The translations under genes and the position numbers were made by a program. Source: Acidaminococcus hominis (GTDB lineage Bacteria > Bacillota > Negativicutes > Acidaminococcales > Acidaminococcaceae). From it: a stretch of DNA of 64,000 nucleotides. The notes below the pieces were generated by a model that had not been told where the DNA came from, made no database searches, and saw nothing but the letters and a program-made list of their open reading frames with translations. Below are positions 1 through 7,928 of the stretch, piece by piece (within the stretch, counting starts at the first letter, position 1; each line of letters starts with the position of its first letter). The DNA is taken from NCBI RefSeq assembly GCF_900291475.1, contig NZ_OLMM01000005.1, positions 245,390-309,389 on the forward strand, in the 5' to 3' direction.

Positions 1-1868
1 CCATTGTGTCCGACTCCCATACCCGTTACGGCACCCAGGGTTCCCTGTCCATTGGGGAAGGGGGCCCGGAAATTGCCAAAGCCATGCTGAATAGACCCTA
101 CGAACTGCGCTACCCCAAAGTGGTAGGGGTGTACCTGGACGGGGCGCCCAAGGCCTGGGTTGGCCCCATGGACGTAGCCCTGACCCTGATTGGGGCCGTG
201 TTCAAAAACGGCTTTGTAAAAAATAAGGTGCTGGAATTTGTGGGCCCCGGGGTGGCTTCCCTGTCCATGGACTTCCGGAACGGCATCGATACCATGACCA
301 CGGAATCTGCCTGCCTGACCTCCGTCTGGGAAACCGATGACGTGGTCCGGGAAGATTTCAAGGTCCATGACCGGGAGCAGGACTACAAGAAACTGGCACC
401 CCAGGACAAGGCCCTGTACGACAGCTTCATTTACCTGGACCTGTCCACGGTGGAACCCATGATTGCCATTCCCTACCATCCTTCCAATGCCTTCCCCTTG
501 AAGGAAGTCATTGCCCAGCCGGAAAAATACATGAAAATGGTGGAAGAAAACGCCAAGTCCGTCTTTGAAAATACCCCGGATATCCACCCCGATATGGTGG
601 GCAAAATCCAAAAGAACGGCCGGATCCTGGTGGACCAGGCAGCCATTGCCGGCTGCGCCGCAGGTTCCTTTGAAAATATCTTTGCGGTGGACCAGGTAGC
701 CCGCTATACCCAAAAGGGCCTGGGCATGTTCCCCCTGAACATCTACCCGGCTTCCCAGCCCATTTTGACGGAACTGAACCGGACGGGTATTGCCAACGAC
801 CTAATGACCTACGGCGTGCGCCTGAAAACCGCTTTCTGCGGGCCCTGCTTTGGGGCTTCCGACTGCCCGGAAAACAACGCCTTTGTGCTGCGGCATTCTA
901 CCCGGAACTTCCCCAACCGGGAAGGCTCCAAGCCGAACATGGGGCAGGTGGCTTCTGCTGCCCTGATGGATTCCAAGTCCATTGCTGCTACGGTCTTTAA
1001 CGGTGGGCAATTGACCTCTGCTGAAGAAATGAAAGACGCCTTTACTACGGGTACCCTGCCGGAATTCCACTTCAACAAGGCCATCTACGACCATGTGGTG
1101 TACAACGGCTTTGGCAAGGCCCAGCCGGAAACGGAAATCATCTACGGACCCTCCATCAAGGATTGGCCTAAGATGGAAGCCCTGACGGATAACCTGCTCC
1201 TGGAAGTGGCCTCGGTGATCCGGGACGAAGTGACCACCACGGACGAACTGATTCCCTCTGGGGAAACGGCTTCCTACCGGTCCAATCCCTATAAAATCTC
1301 CGAGTTCACCCTGCTGCGGAAGGATCCCAGCTATGTGGGCAAGGCCAAGGCCGTACAGCAGTACGAAAAGGCACGCCTCTCGGGAGATAAGGCCACTGCG
1401 GCAAAATTCTACGCCGTACTGGAAAAAGTGGGCGTACCGGTGGAACAGGAGCTGGACAGCCTGCTGAAGACCACTGGCATTGGCAGCGTGCTCTACGCCA
1501 AACGGCCTGGGGACGGTTCTGCCAGAGAATATGCAGCCTCCTGCCAGAAAGTCCTGGGAGGCCTGGCCAATATCTGCATCGAATATGCTACCAAACGGTA
1601 CCGCAGCAACTGCGTGAACTGGGGTATGCTGCCCTTTACCAATCCGGACCAGGAAATCAACCTGACCCCCGGTGACGTGATCTGGCTGCCGGGCATCCGG
1701 AAAGTAGTGGCCGAAGGGGGAAATGCCCTTGACGCAACGGTGATTGCCCAGGACGGCAGCATCCGCCCCCTGCACCTGGACCTGAAGGACCTGACCGCCG
1801 GGGAACGGAAGACCCTTTTGGCAGGCTCCATGATTAACGTATTCAAAGAAGAAGCTGCCGGAAAGTGA
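1..1868 (+). CDS. Aconitase-superfamily hydratase (copy A), 5' end cut by window edge
   Basis: The frame is open from the left edge, so the N-terminus (about 150 residues compared with copy B at 7929) is outside the window. Aconitase hallmarks are visible: a DSHT motif right at the edge, one cysteine in an IAGC context, the paired CGPC cysteines typical of [4Fe-4S] ligands, and an RNFPNREG motif like the substrate-binding RNF..R of aconitases. Such enzymes reversibly hydrate/dehydrate hydroxy-acids through a labile cluster. It belongs to the YbhJ-like hydratase group and not to AcnA/AcnB or LeuC. It is followed with almost no gap by a PrpD-family gene, suggesting consecutive steps on one substrate. 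The substrate is unknown. Confidence 0.85.
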   Translation, partial: IVSDSHTRYGTQGSLSIGEGGPEIAKAMLNRPYELRYPKVVGVYLDGAPKAWVGPMDVALTLIGAVFKNGFVKNKVLEFVGPGVASLSMDFRNGIDTMTTESACLTSVWETDDVVREDFKVHDREQDYKKLAPQDKALYDSFIYLDLSTVEPMIAIPYHPSNAFPLKEVIAQPEKYMKMVEENAKSVFENTPDIHPDMVGKIQKNGRILVDQAAIAGCAAGSFENIFAVDQVARYTQKGLGMFPLNIYPASQPILTELNRTGIANDLMTYGVRLKTAFCGPCFGASDCPENNAFVLRHSTRNFPNREGSKPNMGQVASAALMDSKSIAATVFNGGQLTSAEEMKDAFTTGTLPEFHFNKAIYDHVVYNGFGKAQPETEIIYGPSIKDWPKMEALTDNLLLEVASVIRDEVTTTDELIPSGETASYRSNPYKISEFTLLRKDPSYVGKAKAVQQYEKARLSGDKATAAKFYAVLEKVGVPVEQELDSLLKTTGIGSVLYAKRPGDGSAREYAASCQKVLGGLANICIEYATKRYRSNCVNWGMLPFTNPDQEINLTPGDVIWLPGIRKVVAEGGNALDATVIAQDGSIRPLHLDLKDLTAGERKTLLAGSMINVFKEEAAGK

Positions 1869-1876
1869 GGCAGAAT

Positions 1877-3289
1877 ATGCAATATGCGCAAGCACCTTTA
1901 GGAAGGCTGGCCGCTTTTACGGCCGGCCTTTCTTGGGAAACTTTACCTCCAGAGGTTCAGGAAGCGGCAGCCTTTCGGGTGCTGGATCTGGTCAGCGTCA
2001 GTGTGGGCGCTTCTGGGGATCCGCTGGTGGAACAGATGAAGAAGGCCCTCCGGGAGCTGAATCCGGAGGTGCCCCAGCGGGGGGCTGCCCTGTTTGGAGA
2101 ACCGGGGAGCCAGTGGAGTCCCGAAAATGCAGCCTTTTTGAACGCCATGCTGGCCCATACCCTGGAACTGGATGACGTGCATCCGGCTTCCAAAAATCAT
2201 GCGTCCGCCTGCCTGATTCCCGCAGCCTGGAGCCTGGGGCAATTTTTGCAGGTGACCGGGCCCCAGCTGCTGACGGCGGTGGTGGCGGGCTACGAAACGG
2301 CCTTCCGCATTGGCATGGCTTTTGGGGTGGCAGCCCACCGGAAACGGGGCTGGCACGCGACGGCTACCTGCGGGATTTTTGGGGCAGCAGCGGCCTGTGC
2401 CCAGCTGCTCCGGCTGACCCCGGAACAGACGGCCAGCGCCCTGGGACTGGCCGGGTCCCAAAGCACCGGGGTTTGGGCCTTTTTGGGGGACGGCACCAAT
2501 TCCAAGGTGCTGAATCCAGCCCATGCAGCGGCCTGCGGCCTGCGCAGCGCCTACCTGGCCAAATACGGTCTGACAGGGCCTGTCCACATCCTGGAAGCCC
2601 AGGACGGGGGCCTTTTGGGCGCCATGAGTGACGGCGGCCAGGTGGAAAAGGTTTGCGCCGGCTTGGGCGAGACCTGGGAAATCCTGCGTATGGACATGAA
2701 GCCCTATCCCTGCTGCCGGTCTGCCCACGGGGGCATTGACGGGGCCCTGCAGCTCCGTCAATGCCTGCTCACCGGCCGGGAACAGGGCCGGGACGCAGAA
2801 GCCCAGGCCGTTTTGGAACGGACGGAGTCCCTCACGGCGGCCACCTACAAAATTGGCTACCAGCAGTGCGCCGTCAGTGCAGGCTGCCTTCACCCCAAGA
2901 CCCCGGGCGAAGCCAAGTTTTCCCTGCCCTATGCCCTTGCCCATAGCCTTTTGTACTGCCGGGTGGATGGCAGCAGCTTTACCCCGGAGGCGGTGCAGGA
3001 TCCCCGGCTTCAGGCCCTGCTGCCCCGGATTACCGTCACGGAGGATCCGGAGCTTACCGCCGCCTATCCGGACCACTGGAGCTGCCGGACCACCCTGCGG
3101 CTGAAAAATGGCCAGGAAGTGACAGCCTGGGTGGAGGACCCTACCGGTTCCTACCGCCGGCCCCTTTCGCCCCAGGCTGCCCTGGACAAGGCAGAAAGCC
3201 TGCTGGCCCACAAGTATCCCCACGGGACCCGGGCCCTGGCCCAAAGCCTGCTGGACCTGGCCCAGGCCCAGCAGCTGCCCAGAATTTAG
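1877..3289 (+). CDS. MmgE/PrpD family protein (copy A)
   Basis: About 470 residues, the usual length for MmgE/PrpD proteins (2-methylcitrate dehydratase, cis-aconitate decarboxylase and relatives). Family signatures are the HTLELDDVH stretch near residue 100, a GWHATAT..FGAAAA block and KPYPCCRSAHGGIDG. These enzymes are cofactor-independent lyases/dehydratases acting on tricarboxylates. ATG 1877 is preceded by GTGAGG at 6 nt. A GTG at 1865 overlapping the upstream stop is an alternative giving 4 more residues. It is cotranscribed with hydratase A. The product is likely paralogous to the protein at 11886, but the exact reaction cannot be assigned. Confidence 0.88.
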   Translation: MQYAQAPLGRLAAFTAGLSWETLPPEVQEAAAFRVLDLVSVSVGASGDPLVEQMKKALRELNPEVPQRGAALFGEPGSQWSPENAAFLNAMLAHTLELDDVHPASKNHASACLIPAAWSLGQFLQVTGPQLLTAVVAGYETAFRIGMAFGVAAHRKRGWHATATCGIFGAAAACAQLLRLTPEQTASALGLAGSQSTGVWAFLGDGTNSKVLNPAHAAACGLRSAYLAKYGLTGPVHILEAQDGGLLGAMSDGGQVEKVCAGLGETWEILRMDMKPYPCCRSAHGGIDGALQLRQCLLTGREQGRDAEAQAVLERTESLTAATYKIGYQQCAVSAGCLHPKTPGEAKFSLPYALAHSLLYCRVDGSSFTPEAVQDPRLQALLPRITVTEDPELTAAYPDHWSCRTTLRLKNGQEVTAWVEDPTGSYRRPLSPQAALDKAESLLAHKYPHGTRALAQSLLDLAQAQQLPRI

Positions 3290-3341
3290 CGTAATCCTCC
3301 TTTTTTATACAAAACCAACAACCAACAACAAACCACAAAAA

Positions 3342-3376
3342 ACAGCGAACCGCAGGAGAACGGTTCGCTGTTTTTT
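3342..3376. terminator. Bidirectional rho-independent terminator
   Basis: ACAGCGAACCG (3342-3352) pairs perfectly with CGGTTCGCTGT (3361-3371) across an 8-nt loop. A T-run follows and an A-run precedes, so it can serve both the PrpD operon and the convergent LysR gene. Confidence 0.85.
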
Positions 3377-3385
3377 GTGTTAGTT

Positions 3386-4321
3386 TTAGGTTGGGGAAGC
3401 CGGGCTGCCCAGAACGTCCTGGATGACCTGATTCAGGGCCAAGGCTGCCCGGGAATGGTACCGGTCCGGGGACATGGCGGTGGCCAGCTCCATGGTAAAG
3501 CCGTCCTGCCCCAGGGACAGGAAAACAGCCGGCTGGAAATAGTGCCGGGAGCTGTAATAGGTAAAAGCCAGTCCCTGTCCAGAGGCTGCCAGGGAGGCAG
3601 CAAACATGGCGGACAGGTTTTCGTTGTAGGTTCTTGGCGTAAGCTTGGTGTTCTGGAAAATCCGCCGGGCTTCCCGGCCCAAAATGGTGTCGTAGCTGCT
3701 GAGCAGGAACTCAAACTGGGCCGCATCATGGATATCGATATAGCGGGGAATAGGGGATTTCCGGCCGGCGCTTTGGCCGGTTTTGGCCAGCTGGACCAGG
3801 GGATGCTGAGGGTGGGCAATCAGGCAGATTTCGTCTTCCATAAGGAATTGGGCCTTAATCCGGCTGTGCTTTTCCGGCATGGCCAGCAGTGCCACGTCAA
3901 TCTCCCCGGTGAGCAGCATCTGCTCCAGGGCCAGGGAGTTCTGCTCCTCGATGCGCACGTGGATGTCCGGGTATTTGCTCCGGAATACCTTCAGTACCGG
4001 GGGCAGCAGGTAGGACCCCCGGAAGGAACTGATGCCCAGGATCACGTGGCCGCCCTTTAGGTTGGCAATATCCTGCATTTGGTCCTGGACCCGGTGGTAG
4101 GCTGCGGCCGACTGGTAGGCAAAGTCCAGCAGCAATTTCCCGGCTTCCGTAAGCCGTACCCCGCTGGCGGTACGAATGAACAGGGGGTAGCCCAGGTTGG
4201 CCTCATAGGAGCTGAGAAACTGGGACAGGCTGGACTGGGCCATGTACAGCCGGCCGGCGGCCTTGGAGATGCTTTTTTCTTCTGCAATGGCAATAAAATA
4301 TTCCAAATCTCGTATTTCCAT
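3386..4321 (-). CDS. LysR-family transcriptional regulator A
   Basis: 311 residues, the standard LysR length. The N-terminal winged helix-turn-helix covers about residues 1-60 (FIAIAEEKSISKAAGRLYMA then SSLSQ), followed by a two-lobed effector domain that usually binds a small organic acid. AAAGGAAG precedes the ATG. It is divergent from the DUF6282 gene at 4534, the classic arrangement in which a LysR protein controls its neighbour and itself from the shared 212-bp spacer. The likely inducer is the substrate or an intermediate of the surrounding organic-acid cluster (inference). Confidence 0.92.
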   Translation of the reverse strand: MEIRDLEYFIAIAEEKSISKAAGRLYMAQSSLSQFLSSYEANLGYPLFIRTASGVRLTEAGKLLLDFAYQSAAAYHRVQDQMQDIANLKGGHVILGISSFRGSYLLPPVLKVFRSKYPDIHVRIEEQNSLALEQMLLTGEIDVALLAMPEKHSRIKAQFLMEDEICLIAHPQHPLVQLAKTGQSAGRKSPIPRYIDIHDAAQFEFLLSSYDTILGREARRIFQNTKLTPRTYNENLSAMFAASLAASGQGLAFTYYSSRHYFQPAVFLSLGQDGFTMELATAMSPDRYHSRAALALNQVIQDVLGSPASPT

Positions 4322-4424
4322 GGTGCTTCCTTTCTATACTACTATTTTCCGAGGATGTTTTGGCGAGAGAGCCCTGCGTCAATTGTATAGGCCTCTTATT
4401 TTTAGTTAATCCATCGGTTTTTCC

Positions 4425-4439
4425 GATATCAAGTATATC
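4425..4439. promoter_or_regulatory. Candidate LysR A operator
   Basis: Perfect inverted repeat GATAT-CAAGT-ATATC in the divergent spacer between LysR A (start 4321) and the DUF6282 gene (start 4534). Its 15-bp size fits a LysR T-N11-A box. The functional link is inferred from position. Confidence 0.4.
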
Positions 4440-4533
4440 AAATTTTTGCATTCTTTCCCAATCGTTTTCATACTATTATGAACAAAGAACGAGAAATTCG
4501 GTAATTCAGAATTTTAGAAAAGGGGAGACAGAA

Positions 4534-5424
4534 ATGAGCAGAGTATCCTTACAGGGCATTTGTGACATGCACGTCCACACCAATCCGGATCTGCGGCTGC
4601 GGGCCTACAACGATTTGCAGTTGGCGGACGCCGCCGTACGGGTGGGGGCCAGAGCCATTGTGATCAAATCCCATCTGGGCTTTACGGTAAACCGGGCGGC
4701 CATTGCCAACGCCTATGTAGAAAAGGTGTACGGCAAGAACACGGGCTTTACCATGTACGGCGGGGTGGTCATGAACAAGATCATCGGCGGGGTAAACCCG
4801 GAAGCCGTGGAAAAAGGCCTGAAACTGGGGGCCAAGGTGATTTGGCTGCCCACCCAGTCCGCCAAGCGCCATATGGAAAAGCTGGGGCAGGACCCTGCTT
4901 TGGGCATTGAGCTGGTCCGGGACGGCAAGGTGATTCCGGAACTGGAAACGGTGTTTGGCCTGGTCCGGGACTACAAGGCGGTGCTGGCCACGGCCCATGT
5001 ATCCCCGGAAGAAGCCTTTGTGGTGGTGGAAGCTGCCCGGAAGGCCGGGGTGGAGAAAATCGTCATCACCCATCCGGAATGGTGGGTCTGCGACTACAGC
5101 CTGGAAGACCAGATCCGTTTGGTCAAGGATTACGATGTGATTTTGGAACGGTGCTACGCCCAAAATATGGGCAAGGGTAAAAAGTACCATTTGAACCTGA
5201 AAGAAAATGCGGAACTGATCCAAACCGTTGGCTATCAGCACGTGATGGTGGATACGGACGGGGGTCAGGTGGAAAACCCGGATTGGGAAACCGAAATCTA
5301 CGAGTATATGCACTACCTTGTGGAATACGGGATTCCTGAAGAACAGATCTACTACATGACCAAGACCATCCCTTACCGCCTGCTGGGCATCACCGACGAA
5401 CCGGTGGGAGCCGCCCAAGATTGA
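4534..5424 (+). CDS. DUF6282 family protein, metal-dependent hydrolase-like (copy A)
   Basis: 296 residues from ATG 4534, which has AAAAGGGGAG upstream; an open frame continuing upstream to 4360 lacks a ribosome site. Amidohydrolase-like features are DMHVHTNPD near the N-terminus (an HxH metal motif), a lysine in IVIKSHLGF, TAHVSPEEA, ITHPEWW and DTDGGQ near the C-terminus. These suggest a TIM-barrel with a metal centre. No reaction is established for the family as far as I know. It sits between a LysR gene and a carboxylate carrier, and a relative occurs at 14386 in the same island, which ties the family to this organic-acid pathway. It could be a hydrolase or a lactonase. Confidence 0.8.
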   Translation: MSRVSLQGICDMHVHTNPDLRLRAYNDLQLADAAVRVGARAIVIKSHLGFTVNRAAIANAYVEKVYGKNTGFTMYGGVVMNKIIGGVNPEAVEKGLKLGAKVIWLPTQSAKRHMEKLGQDPALGIELVRDGKVIPELETVFGLVRDYKAVLATAHVSPEEAFVVVEAARKAGVEKIVITHPEWWVCDYSLEDQIRLVKDYDVILERCYAQNMGKGKKYHLNLKENAELIQTVGYQHVMVDTDGGQVENPDWETEIYEYMHYLVEYGIPEEQIYYMTKTIPYRLLGITDEPVGAAQD

Positions 5425-5488
5425 TTTTCCCAAGCTTCAGGGAGCGGGGGCTTCTGAAGCAGACTAGCTGAAAAGGAGAAAAATCATC

Positions 5489-6802
5489 ATGCTGAGTGCT
5501 TTTATTATCTTATCCATTGCTGTGGCCATTTACCTGGGGTACAAAACCCAGCTGAACACCGGTCTCTTTTGTATTGTCTTTGCCTATATCATTGGCTGTC
5601 TGGTTATGGGGCTGAAGCCGAAAAACGTCATCGCCTTCTGGCCCATCAGCACCATGTTCGTAATTCTGTCCGTATCCCTGTTTTATAACATTGCTGCCAT
5701 TAATGGAACCCTGGAAAAAATGTCTGGGTCCCTGCTGTATGCCTGCCGGAAGTTCCCGGGAATGCTGCCGTTTGCCCTGTTTGCCGTAGCCGTTATCCTG
5801 TCCGTGATGGGCGCCACCTATTTCACGGTACTGGCTTTCCTGGCACCCATTACGCTGGTCATCTGCGATGAATCCCGGATGGACAAGCTGACCGGGGCTG
5901 TGGCCATCAACTGCGGCGCCCTGTGCGGCGGGGACTTTCCTACCTCCAACCTGGGGGTTATCTTCCGGGGCCTGGCGGATACGGCTTATGAAAACAGCCC
6001 GGGCCTGGTGGGTCCGGATTCCTTCAACCTGGAAATGCAGATTTTCCTGTTCTCCGTGGTCTTTTCCATTATCTTGATTGCCCTGTTCCGCTATGGCCTG
6101 AAAGCCAACCGGAATATCGGCCAAGGTGTGACATTTAAGAAGCCGGAACCCTTTACCGGCAAACAGAAATCCACCCTGACCTTAATGGTGGTCATGATGG
6201 TGGTGGTACTGATTTTCCCGCTGCTGAAGATTTTCCTGCCCACGGATCCTACCATCAAATACTTTGCCAACCTGGTTGACGTAGGTCTGGTGGCCATTAT
6301 CTTTGCCGTCATCGGTCTCCTGATGGGCCTGGCTCCCCAGAAGGAAGCCATTGCCAAGATTCCCTGGAATACTATCATCATGATTGCCGGGGCAGGCATG
6401 CTCATTGCCGTTGCCGTACACGCAGGTACCATCAAGATGCTTAGCACCTGGGTGGGCAGCAATGTACCAAAACCGCTGATTCCCATTGCCTTCTCCATCA
6501 TTGCCGCCATCATGAGCTTCTTCAGCTCCACCACGGGCGTGGTTACCCCGGCCCTGTTCCCGCTGATTCCGGAACTGGCCGATACGGCCAGCATTTCCGC
6601 ACCGGTGCTGTTTGCCTGCACGGTGCTGGGGGCCCAGTCCAGTGCCATCAGCCCCTTTTCCTCCGGCGGTTCCCTGATTCTGGGTTCTGCTCCTAAGGAA
6701 GAAGAGCGGAATACCCTGTTCAGCCGGCTGCTGCTGGTGGCCGTGCCCGTCAGCATTGTAGTCTGCGCTGCCTACAACTTTGTGGTAGCCCTGATGCTGT
6801 AA
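5489..6802 (+). CDS. Dicarboxylate carrier, MatC_N / ion-transporter superfamily
   Basis: 437 hydrophobic residues with about 10-12 predicted membrane helices. The opening (YLGYKTQLNTGLFCIVFAYI) resembles the MatC N-terminal domain of malonate/dicarboxylate carriers. Two re-entrant-like segments (ALCGGDFPTSN near residue 150, and SSTTGVVTPALFP then GAQSSAISPFSSGG in the C-terminal half) are typical of ion-transporter superfamily substrate and Na+ sites. AAAAGGAGAA precedes ATG 5489. It lies 64 nt after the DUF6282 gene, probably in one transcript, and a terminator follows. The substrate is probably a di- or tricarboxylate used by the island. Confidence 0.82.
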   Translation: MLSAFIILSIAVAIYLGYKTQLNTGLFCIVFAYIIGCLVMGLKPKNVIAFWPISTMFVILSVSLFYNIAAINGTLEKMSGSLLYACRKFPGMLPFALFAVAVILSVMGATYFTVLAFLAPITLVICDESRMDKLTGAVAINCGALCGGDFPTSNLGVIFRGLADTAYENSPGLVGPDSFNLEMQIFLFSVVFSIILIALFRYGLKANRNIGQGVTFKKPEPFTGKQKSTLTLMVVMMVVVLIFPLLKIFLPTDPTIKYFANLVDVGLVAIIFAVIGLLMGLAPQKEAIAKIPWNTIIMIAGAGMLIAVAVHAGTIKMLSTWVGSNVPKPLIPIAFSIIAAIMSFFSSTTGVVTPALFPLIPELADTASISAPVLFACTVLGAQSSAISPFSSGGSLILGSAPKEEERNTLFSRLLLVAVPVSIVVCAAYNFVVALML

Positions 6803-6825
6803 GAATCGATTTTCCTGTAATTCCA

Positions 6826-6868
6826 TAAAAAAACGGTATTTCTGTTGGATGCAGAAATACCGTTTTTT
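6826..6868. terminator. Bidirectional rho-independent terminator
   Basis: An A-run and AAACGGTATTTCTG, then a short loop, then CAGAAATACCGTTT and a T-run, between the convergent carrier gene and LysR B. Confidence 0.88.
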
Positions 6869-6889
6869 GTGTCTATTTTGTTTGGGGGC

Positions 6890-7765
6890 TTACTTGTCTT
6901 CCGCCAGGGGATAGGCCTGGGTAATAAAATCGATAAAGGCTTTCAGCCCGGAGAGTTTGGTGTAGTCCTTCCGGTAGTACAGCCAGGTTTCCCGGATCAG
7001 GGGATTGCCCTTGGAATCGGTGAGAATTTGGGCCTGGAGGCCCGGAGTATCCTGGCCGCAGCTTTGGGTCAGGAAGGTAAAGCCCAGGCCCTGCTGGACC
7101 ATTTTCAGGCTGGTATCCATGGCATCGGTCTCGATGGTGGTCATCGGGGGCTGGGAAAAATGGGCGTACCACCAGTCGTCCAAAAGGTCCTGCATGGCTG
7201 GGTCCGTGGTGTAGTGGATGTAGGGGAAACTGGGCAGCTTTGTCAGGTCCAGGGGTCCCTTGCTGAAGGCACAGATGGGGTCCTGCCACAAAAAGCGTTT
7301 TTCTTCTTCCCAGTTCCGGTCCCCCCGGACGATGCACAGTTGGAATTTCCCTTCCCGAAAATCCCGGTACAGGTGCTGGCTGAAGCCGCTGCGCAGGTGA
7401 ATTTCCACCTGGGGATAGACGGCCTTGAACTGGCTCAGCAGCTTGGGCATATGGTATTTGCTGAATACGTTGGAGCAGGCGATGGATATGGAGCCTGCCG
7501 GCCGGGACTGGAAGGAGGAAAGCTCCGCCCGGATGGCCTGGTAGTCCTTTTCCTGCTGGAGGCAGTAGGCGTAGAGCCGCTCGCCTTCCGGGGTGAAGGT
7601 AATGCCCCGGGGCTGGCGGAGCACCAGGGTGCAGTCAAATTCCTTTTCCAGGTTGCGCAGCCGGTGGCTCAGGGCCGGCTGGGAAATAAACAGGCGCTTG
7701 GCGGTATGGGTAATATTCTTTTCTTCATACAGTGTCTTGAACAGATCGATATCACTGCTGTTCAT
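6890..7765 (-). CDS. LysR-family transcriptional regulator B
   Basis: 291 residues starting MNSSDIDLFK. The start at 7765 is fixed by AAAGGAGA placed 8 nt upstream, and the open frame that runs on to 7972 has no signal. The helix-turn-helix (NITHTAKRLFISQPALSHRL) lies at about residues 15-40 and the effector-binding domain follows. It is divergent from hydratase B with a 163-bp spacer containing an inverted repeat. It probably controls hydratase B and itself in response to a carboxylate (inference). Confidence 0.92.
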   Translation of the reverse strand: MNSSDIDLFKTLYEEKNITHTAKRLFISQPALSHRLRNLEKEFDCTLVLRQPRGITFTPEGERLYAYCLQQEKDYQAIRAELSSFQSRPAGSISIACSNVFSKYHMPKLLSQFKAVYPQVEIHLRSGFSQHLYRDFREGKFQLCIVRGDRNWEEEKRFLWQDPICAFSKGPLDLTKLPSFPYIHYTTDPAMQDLLDDWWYAHFSQPPMTTIETDAMDTSLKMVQQGLGFTFLTQSCGQDTPGLQAQILTDSKGNPLIRETWLYYRKDYTKLSGLKAFIDFITQAYPLAEDK

Positions 7766-7861
7766 AGGAACATCTCCTTTGGCGAAAGGACAAACGGCAA
7801 GAAAAGTACAAATAGAAATAAATATATGTGATGGGAAGCGGAAAGAAAGATATATTTGTTC

Positions 7862-7885
7862 TATGATTATAAACAGGGTATCATA
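7862..7885. promoter_or_regulatory. Candidate LysR B operator
   Basis: TATGAT (7862-7867) and ATCATA (7880-7885) form a perfect 6-bp inverted repeat with 12 nt between, in the divergent LysR B / hydratase B spacer. The T-N11/12-A geometry fits LysR sites. A TATAAA-like -10 follows at about 7893. Confidence 0.4.
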
Positions 7886-7928
7886 AAAGCAGTATAAAAT
7901 GCAAGTCCCACAAAGGAGCGTGAAGCAA

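Noticed and set aside
801-1895. 364-codon open frame antisense to hydratase A
   Set aside because: It mirrors a well-supported gene in a GC-rich region, has no ribosome site or family motif, and is low in coding-like composition. The same applies to other long antisense frames (for example 1943-3244, 7899-8459 minus, 25128-26654 plus, 28881-30233 plus, 34181-35986 minus, 35866-38148 minus).
6845-7831. 328-codon plus-strand frame opposite LysR B
   Set aside because: It starts inside a terminator and is fully antisense to a clear LysR gene.
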